Notes under the pieces: model-generated | The model's input: the letters and a program-made list of their open reading frames with translations, nothing else | What the model was told of the DNA's origin: nothing | The model's database searches: none | Position numbers and translations under genes: made by a program | Shown here: positions 25,710 to 35,135 of the stretch, one piece after another | How the letters are laid out: every line of letters starts with the position of its first letter | Position numbering within the stretch: position 1 is the stretch's first letter | Assembly (NCBI GenBank): GCA_934096585.1 | Contig: CAKOMG010000008.1 | Span: 1 to 64,000, forward strand | From: an uncultured Bacilli bacterium | GTDB taxonomy: Bacteria > Bacillota_I > Bacilli_A > ML615J-28 > CAG-698 | Reading direction: 5' to 3' | DNA length: 64,000 nt

Positions 25710-27861
25710 GCTTATTCCTAAACTCTCTACTATATTTTATCATATTATTGTTATTTTTTAAAGGGATAATAAAATCTATTTCTTTTTTATTTTTACTTGC
25801 TTTATCAACTATAACTTTTACTTTATCACCTAGTCGATATATTTTTTTAGTTCTTTTACCAACTAATGCCATTAAATTTTCTTGATATTCATAATAATCA
25901 TCTTTTAATGTTCCTACTCTTACTAGTCCTTCAATAGTATTAGGAAGTGTTACAAACATTCCAAAGTTAGTTACTGATGAAATTGTTCCCATGAATTCTT
26001 CGCCAATATGCATTTCCATATATTCAGCCATCTTCATATCATCAACTTCATATTCACATTCTATAGCATCACGTTCTTTTTGCGATGAATGTAAAGCAAT
26101 ATTTTCTAATGCACTGATATTTTTAGTTTGGTCTTCCACACTAACTTCTCCATTAAACAAATATTTACGAAGTAATCTATGTACAATTAAATCAGGGTAT
26201 CTTCTGATTGGCGATGTAAAATGTGTATAACAAACACTAGCAAGACCATAATGACCTATATTATGAATATCATATTTTGCTTTTGCCATCATTCTAAGAA
26301 GCATTGTTGAAAGGGCATAATCTTTTTCATTTACTTCATTTAATAACTTTTGCAAAATCTTTGGTGTAATTTTTTCGTTTTTCTTAACTTGCATTGAGTA
26401 TTTAGTATTTTTTAAAATGCGATTAAATCTCTTAAGTTTATCTTGATTTGGATTATCATGAATACGATAAATAAATGGAAGTTCTAGACTATTTATACAT
26501 GATGCTACTGTTTCATTAGCTATTAACATAAATTCTTCAATTAACTTTTCAGCATCATATCTTTCACGTAATTTAATATCTATTGGCTTTCCTTTTTCAT
26601 CAACTATAATCTTAGCTTCTGGAATATCAAAATTCAAACTACCTCTTTTAACCCTCATATTATTTAAAATATGTGCAAGCTCATTCATAGTATGAATATC
26701 ATTAACAATATCATTATATTCTTGTGATACTATTTCATCACCTTCAATAATTTTATTGACGTTTGTATATGTCATTCGATGTTTAGTTTCGATAACGGCT
26801 TCTTTAATTTCAAAGTCTGTAACCACACCTTGTTTATTGATTGTCATAATACAGGCAATAACAAGTTTTGGTGTTTTTTCATTTAGTGAACATAAATCAT
26901 TAGATAGTTTGTGGGGTAACATTGGTATAACCCTATCAACAAGATATACACTAGTTCCTCTACTAAATGCTTCATCATCTAATGCACTATTTTCTCTTAC
27001 GAAAAAACTAACATCCGCAATATATACTCCAAGTTCATATGTATCATCATTATTTTTAACTATACTAATAGCATCATCTAAATCTTTGGCATCTTCACCA
27101 TCGACTGTAATAATGGTTCTATTTATTTTATCTCTTTTTTTAATTTCTTCATTAAACCATTCATTATTATATTGATTAACTACATATTTTAAGTTATCCA
27201 AAACTTTTAGATCAAATTCTTGATAAAAATCATATTTTGCGGCTATAGCTTTAATGTCTATACCTACATCATTTATATTGCCTAATACCTCAACAACATG
27301 AGCCTTAACAAATTCTTCATTTATAAAATCATCAATTTTAATTTTAACAACATCATCAACAACACTAAGTCCATAATCAGTAATGTCAAAATAAATATTA
27401 ATTTTAGAATCTATTGGAACAAACATCTTTTTATAATATTTTAAATTAATAGTTCCAACAACATATTGTAAATCTCTCTTTATTACTTTAACTATTTCTG
27501 CTTCATCACTTTCTTCATTGTTCACATCCGTAATTCTGAATATAACACCATCTTTATTTAAAGCACCATTAGTTTTGTTTTTTGGAACAAAAAATTCATT
27601 TGTAAAATCATAACTTTTAATAAAGCCATACCCTTTTTCTTTTACTTCGATTGTTCCCGTATAAAGCCCAAATGTTTTTAATAAACCATATCTTTTCTTT
27701 TTAGTTACATGAATTAAAAATTCATCTTTTAATTCATCTAATGCTTTTTGTAAATCTTCATGATTTACATCTTTTAGTTCCTTTTCTAATTCTTCAATAG
27801 TATAAGGAGCTAATGAAGATGTTTCAAAAAGTTCAATTATCTGTTTTTTTAAGTCTTCCAT
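25672..27861 (-). CDS. rnr: Ribonuclease R
   Basis: 729 residues. N-terminal winged helix (about 1-65), cold-shock domains, the RNB catalytic domain with TVDGEDAKDLDDA (metal-binding Asp cluster, about 250-262), SPIRRYPDL, and a C-terminal S1 domain (GEEFMGTISSVTNFGMFVTL) followed by a Lys/Arg-rich tail. A processive 3'-5' exoribonuclease that degrades structured RNA, including non-stop mRNA freed by trans-translation. AAAGGAG precedes ATG. It overlaps smpB, consistent with a joint role. Confidence 0.96.
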   Translation of the reverse strand: MEDLKKQIIELFETSSLAPYTIEELEKELKDVNHEDLQKALDELKDEFLIHVTKKKRYGLLKTFGLYTGTIEVKEKGYGFIKSYDFTNEFFVPKNKTNGALNKDGVIFRITDVNNEESDEAEIVKVIKRDLQYVVGTINLKYYKKMFVPIDSKINIYFDITDYGLSVVDDVVKIKIDDFINEEFVKAHVVEVLGNINDVGIDIKAIAAKYDFYQEFDLKVLDNLKYVVNQYNNEWFNEEIKKRDKINRTIITVDGEDAKDLDDAISIVKNNDDTYELGVYIADVSFFVRENSALDDEAFSRGTSVYLVDRVIPMLPHKLSNDLCSLNEKTPKLVIACIMTINKQGVVTDFEIKEAVIETKHRMTYTNVNKIIEGDEIVSQEYNDIVNDIHTMNELAHILNNMRVKRGSLNFDIPEAKIIVDEKGKPIDIKLRERYDAEKLIEEFMLIANETVASCINSLELPFIYRIHDNPNQDKLKRFNRILKNTKYSMQVKKNEKITPKILQKLLNEVNEKDYALSTMLLRMMAKAKYDIHNIGHYGLASVCYTHFTSPIRRYPDLIVHRLLRKYLFNGEVSVEDQTKNISALENIALHSSQKERDAIECEYEVDDMKMAEYMEMHIGEEFMGTISSVTNFGMFVTLPNTIEGLVRVGTLKDDYYEYQENLMALVGKRTKKIYRLGDKVKVIVDKASKNKKEIDFIIPLKNNNNMIKYSREFRNKHEKRRNARHRKK

Positions 27862-27877
27862 TTTTAACTCCTTTCCT

Positions 27878-27905
27878 TAAAAAAATAGGCCTTTTCAGGC
27901 CTATT
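27878..27905 (-). terminator. Terminator between secG and rnr
   Basis: A perfect 9-bp stem (27884-27892 with 27897-27905), TTTC loop, T run on the minus strand. It sits in the 52-bp gap just before the rnr ribosome site, so some read-through to rnr is likely. Confidence 0.8.
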
Positions 27906-27913
27906 ATTCTTAA

Positions 27914-28144
27914 TTATCCTCTTTTCATAAAAGCACATACCATTGATAGCACGAATAAAAGAATTGATAAAATTGTTGTGATTCTTGAAATCCAAACTTC
28001 AATTCCTATTTTCTTTCTATCAGAAAATAATGCTGATTTTTCTCCAGAGAATGCTGAAGTAGCATCTTCTTTTGATTCTTGTAAGATTATAATTAAAATT
28101 AAAAAGCATGAAACTATAAATAATAACCAATCCCAAACAGTCAT
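27914..28144 (-). CDS. secG: Preprotein translocase subunit SecG
   Basis: 76 residues: two transmembrane helices (about 5-20 and 53-72) joined by the conserved LQESKEDATSAFSGE loop, the SecG hallmark. Part of the SecYEG channel. The strong promoter 28196-28224 precedes it, and the Gram-positive secG-rnr-smpB order is kept. Confidence 0.93.
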   Translation of the reverse strand: MTVWDWLLFIVSCFLILIIILQESKEDATSAFSGEKSALFSDRKKIGIEVWISRITTILSILLFVLSMVCAFMKRG

Positions 28145-28195
28145 AATTAACCTCCGTAATATCTTGTACTAATTAATATACATTTTAACATTATT

Positions 28196-28224
28196 ATTAT
28201 ATCACATTATTACTTAGAAATCAA
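28196..28224 (-). promoter_or_regulatory. Promoter of secG
   Basis: Minus strand: TTGATT (28219-28224), 17-bp spacer, TATAAT (28196-28201) with TGA upstream. The gap between lon and secG contains nothing else recognisable. Confidence 0.75.
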
Positions 28225-28232
28225 GAGTTTTT

Positions 28233-30554
28233 TTAATCAAGTAAGGCAAGTTTCAAAACTTCATCAGCATTAGAAACAGGTATTATCTCTAAATATTCTA
28301 ATACTGTTTGTGGAATATCTTCAATGTCTTTCACATTTTCACTTGGTATCAAAATTTTCTTCAAACCACTTCTATGTGCTGCTATACTTTTTTCTCGCAA
28401 GCCACCTATTGGCAAAACTCTTCCTCTTAATGTTATTTCTCCAGTCATTCCTAAAGTATGATCAACTTTATGCTTTGTGAAAATCGATGCAATTGCGGTT
28501 GTTAGTGCAACCCCTGCTGATGGACCATCTTTTGGTACAGCACCTTCCGGTACATGGATATGAATGTCATTATGAATAAATAATTCAGGATCAATATTTA
28601 ATTTCTCCGCATTACTCTTGACATAACTTAAAGCTGCTTGTCCACTTTCTTTCATTACATCCCCTAACTTACCCGTTAAAATTAATCTTCCTTCACCTTT
28701 GTATAAAGTAGCTTCAATTGGTAATGTATCGCCACCATATTGTGTATAAGCAAGTCCTGTAACAATTCCTACTTGATCTTCTTCATCAAGTTTATTATAT
28801 GTAAATCTTGGTTTTCCTAACCATAAAGTTATATTATTTTGATCGATGATAATGTGCTTTTTGTTATTCATCAATATTTCTTTAATAGCTTTTCTAATTA
28901 ATGTTCCAATATATCTTTCAAGTTCACGCACGCCGGCTTCTCTTGTATATTCTCTTATTATCATCCATAACGCTTCATCTGTTAATTCAAAATCACATTT
29001 CGAAAGTCCATGTATTTCTAATTGTTTATCTATCAAATGTCTTTTAGCAATTTCAAATTTTTCATATTCAGTATAACTTGATAATTCTACTATTTCCATT
29101 CTGTCTCTTAAAGCAGGTGGAATATTTTCTAAATAGTTGGCAGTAGCAATAAAGAATACTTTACTTAAATCATATGGCTCTTCTAAATAATTATCACTAA
29201 AGAATTTATTTTGTTCAGAATCTAATACTTCAAGTAATGCACTTGCTGGATCGCCACGATAATCACTTGTCAATTTATCAACTTCATCAAGTAAGAATAC
29301 AGGATTAATTGTTCCTGCTCTTTTCATACCATTTAAAATTCTACCTGGTAGTGCTCCTAAATATGTTCTACGATGTCCTCTAATTTCACTTTCATCTTTG
29401 ACACCACCTAAGCTTTGTTTAACAAATTGCTTGTTCATTGCAGTGGCAATAGATCTTGCAAGAGAAGTTTTTCCAACTCCTGGAGGACCAACAAGGCAAA
29501 GAATAGCTTGTGGTGTTTTTTTAGTCATGATGCAAACAGCTAAATATTCAAGAACACGATCTTTCACTTTATCTAATCCATAATGATCTTTATCAAGTTG
29601 TTCTTTAGCTTTTTTAATGTCGTTACAATCAGTGCTTGCTTTTGACCAAGGCAAACTTATAATGAAATCAAGATAAGTTCTAGAAATACCACTTTCTCCA
29701 CTCGTTGCTCCTAATGAACTATATCTAGCAAGTTCTTGTAATGCCTTATCTTCCATTGATTTAGGCATTTTGGCTTCCTTTATTTTCTTGCGTAATTCAT
29801 CTATTTCACTTTCTTTTTTAGCTTTATCACCAAGTTCTTCTTGTATTGCTTTCATTTTTTCACGCAAATAAAATTCTTTTTGGCTTTCACTAATTGAAGT
29901 TTTTACTTTAGCTTCTATTTCATCTTCTACTGCTTGTACAACTTTTTCATGTCTTAAATCTTGCAAAATTAAAATCATTCTTTCTGTTATATCAGTAGTA
30001 TTTAAATATTTTAATTTTTTGTCATAATCAAGCGATAAGTTAAAAGCAAATAAGTCAGTCATAGTATCTGGAGTAATTCCCTCTGCAACTCTAGATATAA
30101 TATCAGCTCTTCCTTTAAACATACTTTGCGTTTGTTCATCTAGTTCTTTAACTATTAATCTGACACAAGCAAGTTCTTTATTCATGTCAGATGATTCACT
30201 TGGCTTTTCTATTATTTTGACCATATTAAAAGGATTTCTACTAATGAATGTTAAAATTTGGCAACGAACTAATGTTCTAACTACAAGTCTCTTAACACCA
30301 TTTTGTTCATTAATAACTACAATTCTTCCTAATACAGCAATTTCATTAAAATCCTCTTCTTTAACAGGAATTTTATTAAAACTTTTAGAAGCTAGTAATA
30401 CAACATATTTTTCCGGTGTTGCAATAGCTTCATTAATAGCTAATTGATTAGCATCTTTCCCGATATCAATTTTTATATCATTATTTGGAAGAGGTACAAG
30501 TCCTCTACAAAATATAGCGGGAAATATATCTGTTTTTAAATCTAATGATCCCAT
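28233..30554 (-). CDS. lon: ATP-dependent protease Lon (LonA)
   Basis: 773 residues. N-terminal substrate-binding LAN domain (about 9-200), coiled region, AAA+ module with Walker A GPPGVGKT and Walker B VFLLDEVDKL, and the C-terminal protease domain with catalytic S679 (KDGPSAG) and K722 (GGLREK), the same numbering as E. coli Lon. Degrades misfolded and some tmRNA-tagged proteins in the cytosol. AAAGGAG before ATG; 13-nt overlap with the upstream trigger-factor-like gene, so they are coupled. No heat-shock CIRCE element is visible. Confidence 0.96.
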   Translation of the reverse strand: MGSLDLKTDIFPAIFCRGLVPLPNNDIKIDIGKDANQLAINEAIATPEKYVVLLASKSFNKIPVKEEDFNEIAVLGRIVVINEQNGVKRLVVRTLVRCQILTFISRNPFNMVKIIEKPSESSDMNKELACVRLIVKELDEQTQSMFKGRADIISRVAEGITPDTMTDLFAFNLSLDYDKKLKYLNTTDITERMILILQDLRHEKVVQAVEDEIEAKVKTSISESQKEFYLREKMKAIQEELGDKAKKESEIDELRKKIKEAKMPKSMEDKALQELARYSSLGATSGESGISRTYLDFIISLPWSKASTDCNDIKKAKEQLDKDHYGLDKVKDRVLEYLAVCIMTKKTPQAILCLVGPPGVGKTSLARSIATAMNKQFVKQSLGGVKDESEIRGHRRTYLGALPGRILNGMKRAGTINPVFLLDEVDKLTSDYRGDPASALLEVLDSEQNKFFSDNYLEEPYDLSKVFFIATANYLENIPPALRDRMEIVELSSYTEYEKFEIAKRHLIDKQLEIHGLSKCDFELTDEALWMIIREYTREAGVRELERYIGTLIRKAIKEILMNNKKHIIIDQNNITLWLGKPRFTYNKLDEEDQVGIVTGLAYTQYGGDTLPIEATLYKGEGRLILTGKLGDVMKESGQAALSYVKSNAEKLNIDPELFIHNDIHIHVPEGAVPKDGPSAGVALTTAIASIFTKHKVDHTLGMTGEITLRGRVLPIGGLREKSIAAHRSGLKKILIPSENVKDIEDIPQTVLEYLEIIPVSNADEVLKLALLD

Positions 30555-31747
30555 CTTTTACTCCTTTCTATAAGTCTTTTTTCAATACAATAATCATATA
30601 ATACATACATCAACGAACGATTTTCAAAAAAGTCATCAAATGTTCCAACAATTTCTTGTCCTGTTGTTATACATAATAAATCATATTCTCTATATAAATC
30701 ATCCATATAATTAGTCATATCAATCAAGTGCTGTGCAAAAATAATTGATGTAATAAATTTAATTGAAATATCTTTTTTTTCGTCAATAGTTAAACTGTTC
30801 ATTGCTTCTTCATCTGTTTGATAATTTGTGTCTTTAAAATGGTTGATTACATATTTATCAAAGTGAAAATCATTAACTAGAAAAAAAGCTTCTAAAACTT
30901 TACCAACACCGAAATTAATAGAAAAAGTAAATGAATAAATATCTTTAATTTTTTGTACTGCATCTTTAACGGTTGTGCACTCTAATATTTTTATTTTTGA
31001 TACTACTTCATCTGTTATGTCGCTAACTTTTTTTTCCATTATACTTTTGATTGTTATCGTACACTCATCTTCATTTTTATCTATAATTCTATAGGTTCCA
31101 ATTCCTTTACCATAGATGTCTTGATTATTTATTGCATACTTATTACAAAAGCGATCAACATCAAAAGCTTGATTATTAATTTTAATATTGACATTTTCAA
31201 AATCAATTGTTATTTCACTAAAAGAAGTCACAACACTACTTGGAACTAATGTATATTCATTTTCTGTAATTAGCATTTCCGTAAGTATCATACCGACATC
31301 TTCATTAGTTACTCGATACCTTGGAACCATTATTTTGGGAACACGCAATTGATAATCATTATTAATAGCACAGAAAGATGTGGCAAACACAACTGATTTA
31401 TCATCCAATAAATTTCCAATAATGGAAATATCAATATCTGAACAAATGGCAAGTCCATTTTCTAACATATGTTCACCAACATACGATGATACACTAGAAT
31501 AAGCATATTTAGTTATTTCATCAATATGTTTTAAATAAAACTCTTGTGTCTTAATCTCTTTATATACATTTTGAAAATCTTTAAAAGTTGCTATATTATT
31601 TTTAAATGCATCGCCTTCAGCGTTATTTTTATATTCTCTTGCAACTTCTTGTTTAGCATCTTCAATTAGAATCTTTTTTTCAAAATTAGTGAATGAAACA
31701 TATGACTGAAAATAATAATGACTTATACGTTTATCAGAAAATTCCAT
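30542..31747 (-). CDS. Divergent trigger-factor-like protein
   Basis: 401 residues, no signal peptide. By eye it follows the trigger-factor plan after the N-domain: VTNEDVGMIL (like the VTDEDV hinge), SEITIDFENVNIKINNQAF (like the FKBP-domain VxxDFxGxxDGxxF), ITIKSIMEKKVSDITDE (like the end of the PPIase domain), a TVKDAVQKIKDI helix, and a terminal LMYVLYDYCIEKRLI like the TF C-terminal helix. The ribosome-docking GFRxGKxP loop is absent. It lies between clpX and lon, one gene after true tig. I infer a TF paralogue that lost ribosome binding, perhaps a chaperone or protease adaptor. The assignment is mine and unconfirmed. Confidence 0.55.
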   Translation of the reverse strand: MEFSDKRISHYYFQSYVSFTNFEKKILIEDAKQEVAREYKNNAEGDAFKNNIATFKDFQNVYKEIKTQEFYLKHIDEITKYAYSSVSSYVGEHMLENGLAICSDIDISIIGNLLDDKSVVFATSFCAINNDYQLRVPKIMVPRYRVTNEDVGMILTEMLITENEYTLVPSSVVTSFSEITIDFENVNIKINNQAFDVDRFCNKYAINNQDIYGKGIGTYRIIDKNEDECTITIKSIMEKKVSDITDEVVSKIKILECTTVKDAVQKIKDIYSFTFSINFGVGKVLEAFFLVNDFHFDKYVINHFKDTNYQTDEEAMNSLTIDEKKDISIKFITSIIFAQHLIDMTNYMDDLYREYDLLCITTGQEIVGTFDDFFENRSLMYVLYDYCIEKRLIERSKRWDH

Positions 31748-31767
31748 TTATTTTCTCCTTGTAAATA

Positions 31768-31792
31768 AAGACAGCCATAATTAGGCTGTCTT
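31768..31792 (-). terminator. Hairpin at end of clpX
   Basis: A 9-bp perfect stem (31768-31776 with 31784-31792) spanning the clpX stop codon. The T tract on the minus strand is weak (TATTTAC), so it may act as a partial terminator or mRNA stabiliser. Confidence 0.5.
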
Positions 31793-33037
31793 CTTAGTAA
31801 TTTCGCATATTGGTTTTCCTTTATTAATTACGACATCCTTTGTAATAATACATCTATCTAAATTCTTGTATTCAGGAATTGTAAACATAATTTCAAGCAT
31901 TATATTTTCTATAATTGCTCTTAAGCCCCTTGCCCCTGTTTTTTCTTTAAATGCTGTTTGAGCAATTGCTTCTATTGCCTCATCATCAAATATTAAATCA
32001 ACACCATCCATTTTAAACATTGTTTGATATTGTTTGATAATAGCATTTTTAGGTTCTTTAAGTATTCGAACTAATTCAGGAATACCTAAAGGATTTAAGG
32101 CTGCAAGAACTGGAAGTCTGCCGACTAATTCGGGAATAATTCCAAATTTTTGAATATCAGTATGAGTAATATTTTTATAACACTCTTCATCATCTAGTTT
32201 GATAGTATTTGAAGAAGAAAATCCTATTACTTTCTTTCCTAATCTACTACGTACTACATCAGTAATTCCTTCAAATGAACCCCCACAAATAAATAATACA
32301 TTTGTTGTGTCAAACTGAATGAATTCTTGTTGAGGATGCTTGCGACCACCACCAGGAGGAACATTAGCAACTGTACCTTCTAAGATTTTTAGAAGAGCTT
32401 GTTGAACACCTTCACCGCTAACATCTCTAGTTATAGAAACATTATCACCTTTGCGACCTAATTTATCAATTTCATCAATATATATAATTCCTTTTTGAGC
32501 TAATTCAATATCGAAGTCTGCAGCTTGTATTAGTCTTAGTAATACATTTTCAACATCTTCACCAACATATCCGGCTTGCGTTAATGTTGTTGCATCGGCA
32601 ATAGCAAAAGGCACATTAAGAATTTTTGCTAAAGACTTAGCTAAAAGTGTTTTTCCACTTCCTGTTGATCCAACTAATAAAATATTACTTTTTTCTATTT
32701 CTATACTACTTTCATTATAAAGATTATTTTGTACTCTTTTATAATGATTATAAACTGCGACACTTAGTACTTTTTTTGCATATGCTTGGCCAACTACATT
32801 TTCACTTAACTTATCGTATATTTCTTGTGGAGTTAAATCTAGAGTAAATTCTTTTTGAGGAGCTATTTCATCATTTTGTGATTCTTGTTCTACTTCTTTA
32901 GAAGAATATAACATTTGATAACAAATACCAATACATGCATCACATATATAACAATTATCACCTTGAATTAAACGTCTATCTTCACTTCCCGGTAACCCGC
33001 AAAATGAACATACTGCTTGGTTTTCTTCGTTAGCCAT
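31781..33037 (-). CDS. clpX: ATP-dependent Clp protease ATP-binding subunit ClpX
   Basis: 418 residues. N-terminal zinc domain with C10, C13, C32 and C35; AAA+ domain with Walker A VGSTGSGKT, pore motif GYVGEDVE, Walker B IIYIDEIDKL, GGSF and the sensor-2 region TGARGLRAI. Unfolds substrates, including SsrA-tagged proteins, for ClpP (not in this window). Preceded by tig with a 20-bp gap, the usual tig-clpX order. Confidence 0.96.
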   Translation of the reverse strand: MANEENQAVCSFCGLPGSEDRRLIQGDNCYICDACIGICYQMLYSSKEVEQESQNDEIAPQKEFTLDLTPQEIYDKLSENVVGQAYAKKVLSVAVYNHYKRVQNNLYNESSIEIEKSNILLVGSTGSGKTLLAKSLAKILNVPFAIADATTLTQAGYVGEDVENVLLRLIQAADFDIELAQKGIIYIDEIDKLGRKGDNVSITRDVSGEGVQQALLKILEGTVANVPPGGGRKHPQQEFIQFDTTNVLFICGGSFEGITDVVRSRLGKKVIGFSSSNTIKLDDEECYKNITHTDIQKFGIIPELVGRLPVLAALNPLGIPELVRILKEPKNAIIKQYQTMFKMDGVDLIFDDEAIEAIAQTAFKEKTGARGLRAIIENIMLEIMFTIPEYKNLDRCIITKDVVINKGKPICEITKKTA

Positions 33038-33057
33038 ATTATGCTCCTTTCCTTTTT

Positions 33058-34353
33058 TTACTTAACTATTGCTGATGACTTAATTAACTCTGTTACTTTT
33101 TGTAATTGAATATAAGGAGTTAAAGCTTCTTTTGAATATCTCTTTTCTGCATCTTCAACTGTTCCTTTAATTTCTTCAGCAATTACTTTTAATTCGTTTT
33201 TATAATCTTTAGCTGTTACTTTTATTTTTTCAACTTTTGCAATTTCTAAACATACAATTCTATGTTTTACAGCCATTTCAGCACTTGGTCTAATTGTCTT
33301 TTTGTATGTTTCAATGTCTTCAACACCTGAATACTTCAATAATAATTCTGGTGTAATTCCATACATCTTAGCTTGTGCTTCAATTTGTTTCATATCTCTT
33401 TCTACTTCTTCATCAACTAATCCTGAAGGGATTTCAACTTTTGCATTTGATAATACAATGTTAAATAAATCATCAATGAATTTATTGTCACTAGCTTCAG
33501 TCTTATCCTTTAAAATTATGTCTTTAACGAATGCTTTATATTGATCAACGGTTGTAACATCTTTAATTTCTAATTCATCTTTTACAAAATCATCAGTTAA
33601 TTCAGGTGTAACACGTTTTTTAATTTCATGTAAAACTACTTTAAAATCTGCTAATTTTCCAGCTAATTCTTTAGCGTGATAATCTTCAGGGAAAGTAACT
33701 TTAACTATTCTTTCTTCATCAATATTCATACCTACCATTTGATCTTCAAAGCCAGGAATGAATTGACCACTACCAATTTCAAGTGAATAGTTATCAGCTT
33801 TACCACCATCAAATAATACACCATCAATTGATCCTTCAAAATCAAATACAGCAGTTTCACCTTTTTCAAGTGGTTGTCCTTCAACTGTTTCTAATTCTGC
33901 ATGTTGTTTTAAAACACGATCAATGTATTCATTTATATCATTATCAGTTACTTCAACTTTTTCTTTTTCTACTTCAATTTCTTTATATTGACCTAATTCA
34001 ACTGTTGGCCATACTTCAACTTCAATTGTGAATACAAGTTTTTTGCCTTTAGCAACTTTAGTAAAATCTACATCTAATTCAGGATAGTTTACAACATGTA
34101 ATTTTGATTTTGTTAAGTATTCAACATACGCTTTGTTTGCTAAAATACTGATTGCTTCTTCATATAAGCTTTCAACACCAAATCTTTTTTCATACATTGC
34201 TCTTGGTAATTTTCCTTTTCTAAATCCAGGTACATCTATATCTTTGACTTTCTTTTCAAATGCTTGATCTAATCCAGCATCAAACTCATTTGCATCTAAT
34301 GTAAAAGTTAATTTTACTTTACAACTTGATAATTGCTCTTTCTTTACTTTCAT
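33058..34353 (-). CDS. tig: Trigger factor (ribosome-associated chaperone)
   Basis: 431 residues. Ribosome-binding signature GFRKGKLP at 43-50, FKBP-type prolyl isomerase domain (about 155-245, with VFDFEGSIDGVLFDGG and GSGQFIPGFEDQMVG), and the helical chaperone C-domain (about 250-431). Binds nascent chains at the ribosome exit. Promoter at 34390-34418, AAGGAG ribosome site. Heads the operon tig-clpX-(TF-like)-lon. Confidence 0.96.
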   Translation of the reverse strand: MKVKKEQLSSCKVKLTFTLDANEFDAGLDQAFEKKVKDIDVPGFRKGKLPRAMYEKRFGVESLYEEAISILANKAYVEYLTKSKLHVVNYPELDVDFTKVAKGKKLVFTIEVEVWPTVELGQYKEIEVEKEKVEVTDNDINEYIDRVLKQHAELETVEGQPLEKGETAVFDFEGSIDGVLFDGGKADNYSLEIGSGQFIPGFEDQMVGMNIDEERIVKVTFPEDYHAKELAGKLADFKVVLHEIKKRVTPELTDDFVKDELEIKDVTTVDQYKAFVKDIILKDKTEASDNKFIDDLFNIVLSNAKVEIPSGLVDEEVERDMKQIEAQAKMYGITPELLLKYSGVEDIETYKKTIRPSAEMAVKHRIVCLEIAKVEKIKVTAKDYKNELKVIAEEIKGTVEDAEKRYSKEALTPYIQLQKVTELIKSSAIVK

Positions 34354-34389
34354 ACTTTTTATCTCCTTATTATGTTTTTAATTCTATTT

Positions 34390-34418
34390 ATTATACATTA
34401 TTTATTCTTAAAAATCAA
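34390..34418 (-). promoter_or_regulatory. Promoter of the tig-clpX-lon operon
   Basis: Minus strand: TTGATT (34413-34418), 17-bp spacer, TATAAT (34390-34395) preceded by TG. It starts 10 bp after the stop of the upstream gene. Confidence 0.8.
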
Positions 34419-34427
34419 GTTATTTAA

Positions 34428-35042
34428 TTAAATACAATCACTATCATCATAAATGATTTTAATTACATTACCAAATAAATCGATCACATCAACATCTGCT
34501 CCATCTTCCATCAATATATTTACAAAATCAAAGAACCTCATAAATATATAATCTTTATCAACATTAACAATAAATGATTCATTTATTAATTCATTTAAAA
34601 AATTTATTAATAAACAACATGGTCCAAAAGTATAAAAATCAAGTGCATCCATACCAAGTATGTTACCATAATTGGCACCATCTTCACAAAAGTAAAATTG
34701 AATACTTGGATCATTAAATAATTTACTTTTTTTAATGAGTGTCCTTGTATAAAGTAAATCATCAGTAGCAATCAAACTGGCAAATCCATAAAAATACCAA
34801 TCATAATTTTCATATCCTTTATTACGTAAGTGTTCAATTAAGGGAATGATTTTATCAAATGTTTTACTAAAAAATAGCGAATCGACTAAATATGTTATAG
34901 TATCTTGATTTATCGTCATTATAACATCTATTTTTTCAAGAATCTTATCATACATTTTTGCAATGTTTGAATAACTATTAGCATCATATAGTTGCGTAAC
35001 TTCATTTATTATTAAAATTTCTTCTTTTGGGAATTTAATCAT
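34428..35042 (-). CDS. Uncharacterised helical (TPR-like) cytosolic protein
   Basis: 204 residues, acidic, no signal or membrane segment. Helical pairs such as MYDKILEKIDVIM, IIPLIEHLRNKGYENYDWY and FASLIATDDLLYTRTLIKKS resemble tetratricopeptide-like repeats of the kind found in small proteins near tig in other Bacillota. I do not recognise it further. AAAGG lies upstream of ATG. No clear terminator separates it from tig, whose promoter sits in the gap. Confidence 0.6.
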   Translation of the reverse strand: MIKFPKEEILIINEVTQLYDANSYSNIAKMYDKILEKIDVIMTINQDTITYLVDSLFFSKTFDKIIPLIEHLRNKGYENYDWYFYGFASLIATDDLLYTRTLIKKSKLFNDPSIQFYFCEDGANYGNILGMDALDFYTFGPCCLLINFLNELINESFIVNVDKDYIFMRFFDFVNILMEDGADVDVIDLFGNVIKIIYDDSDCI

Positions 35043-35096
35043 ATTAATTCAACCTTTGTAATTATAGTATATCACACTAATCTTAATTTTAGTTAT

Positions 35097-35127
35097 AAAA
35101 AAGATAATTATTTTAAATAATTATCTT
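35097..35127 (-). terminator. Terminator after the lipoprotein gene
   Basis: A 13-bp stem (35101-35113 with 35115-35127) followed by five Ts on the minus strand, just past the stop codon of the lipoprotein gene. Confidence 0.82.
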
Positions 35128-35135
35128 CAATAGTT

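Noticed and set aside
26756..27175. Plus-strand 139-codon frame inside rnr
   Set aside because: It lies opposite the RNB catalytic domain of RNase R and has no ribosome site or recognisable domain.
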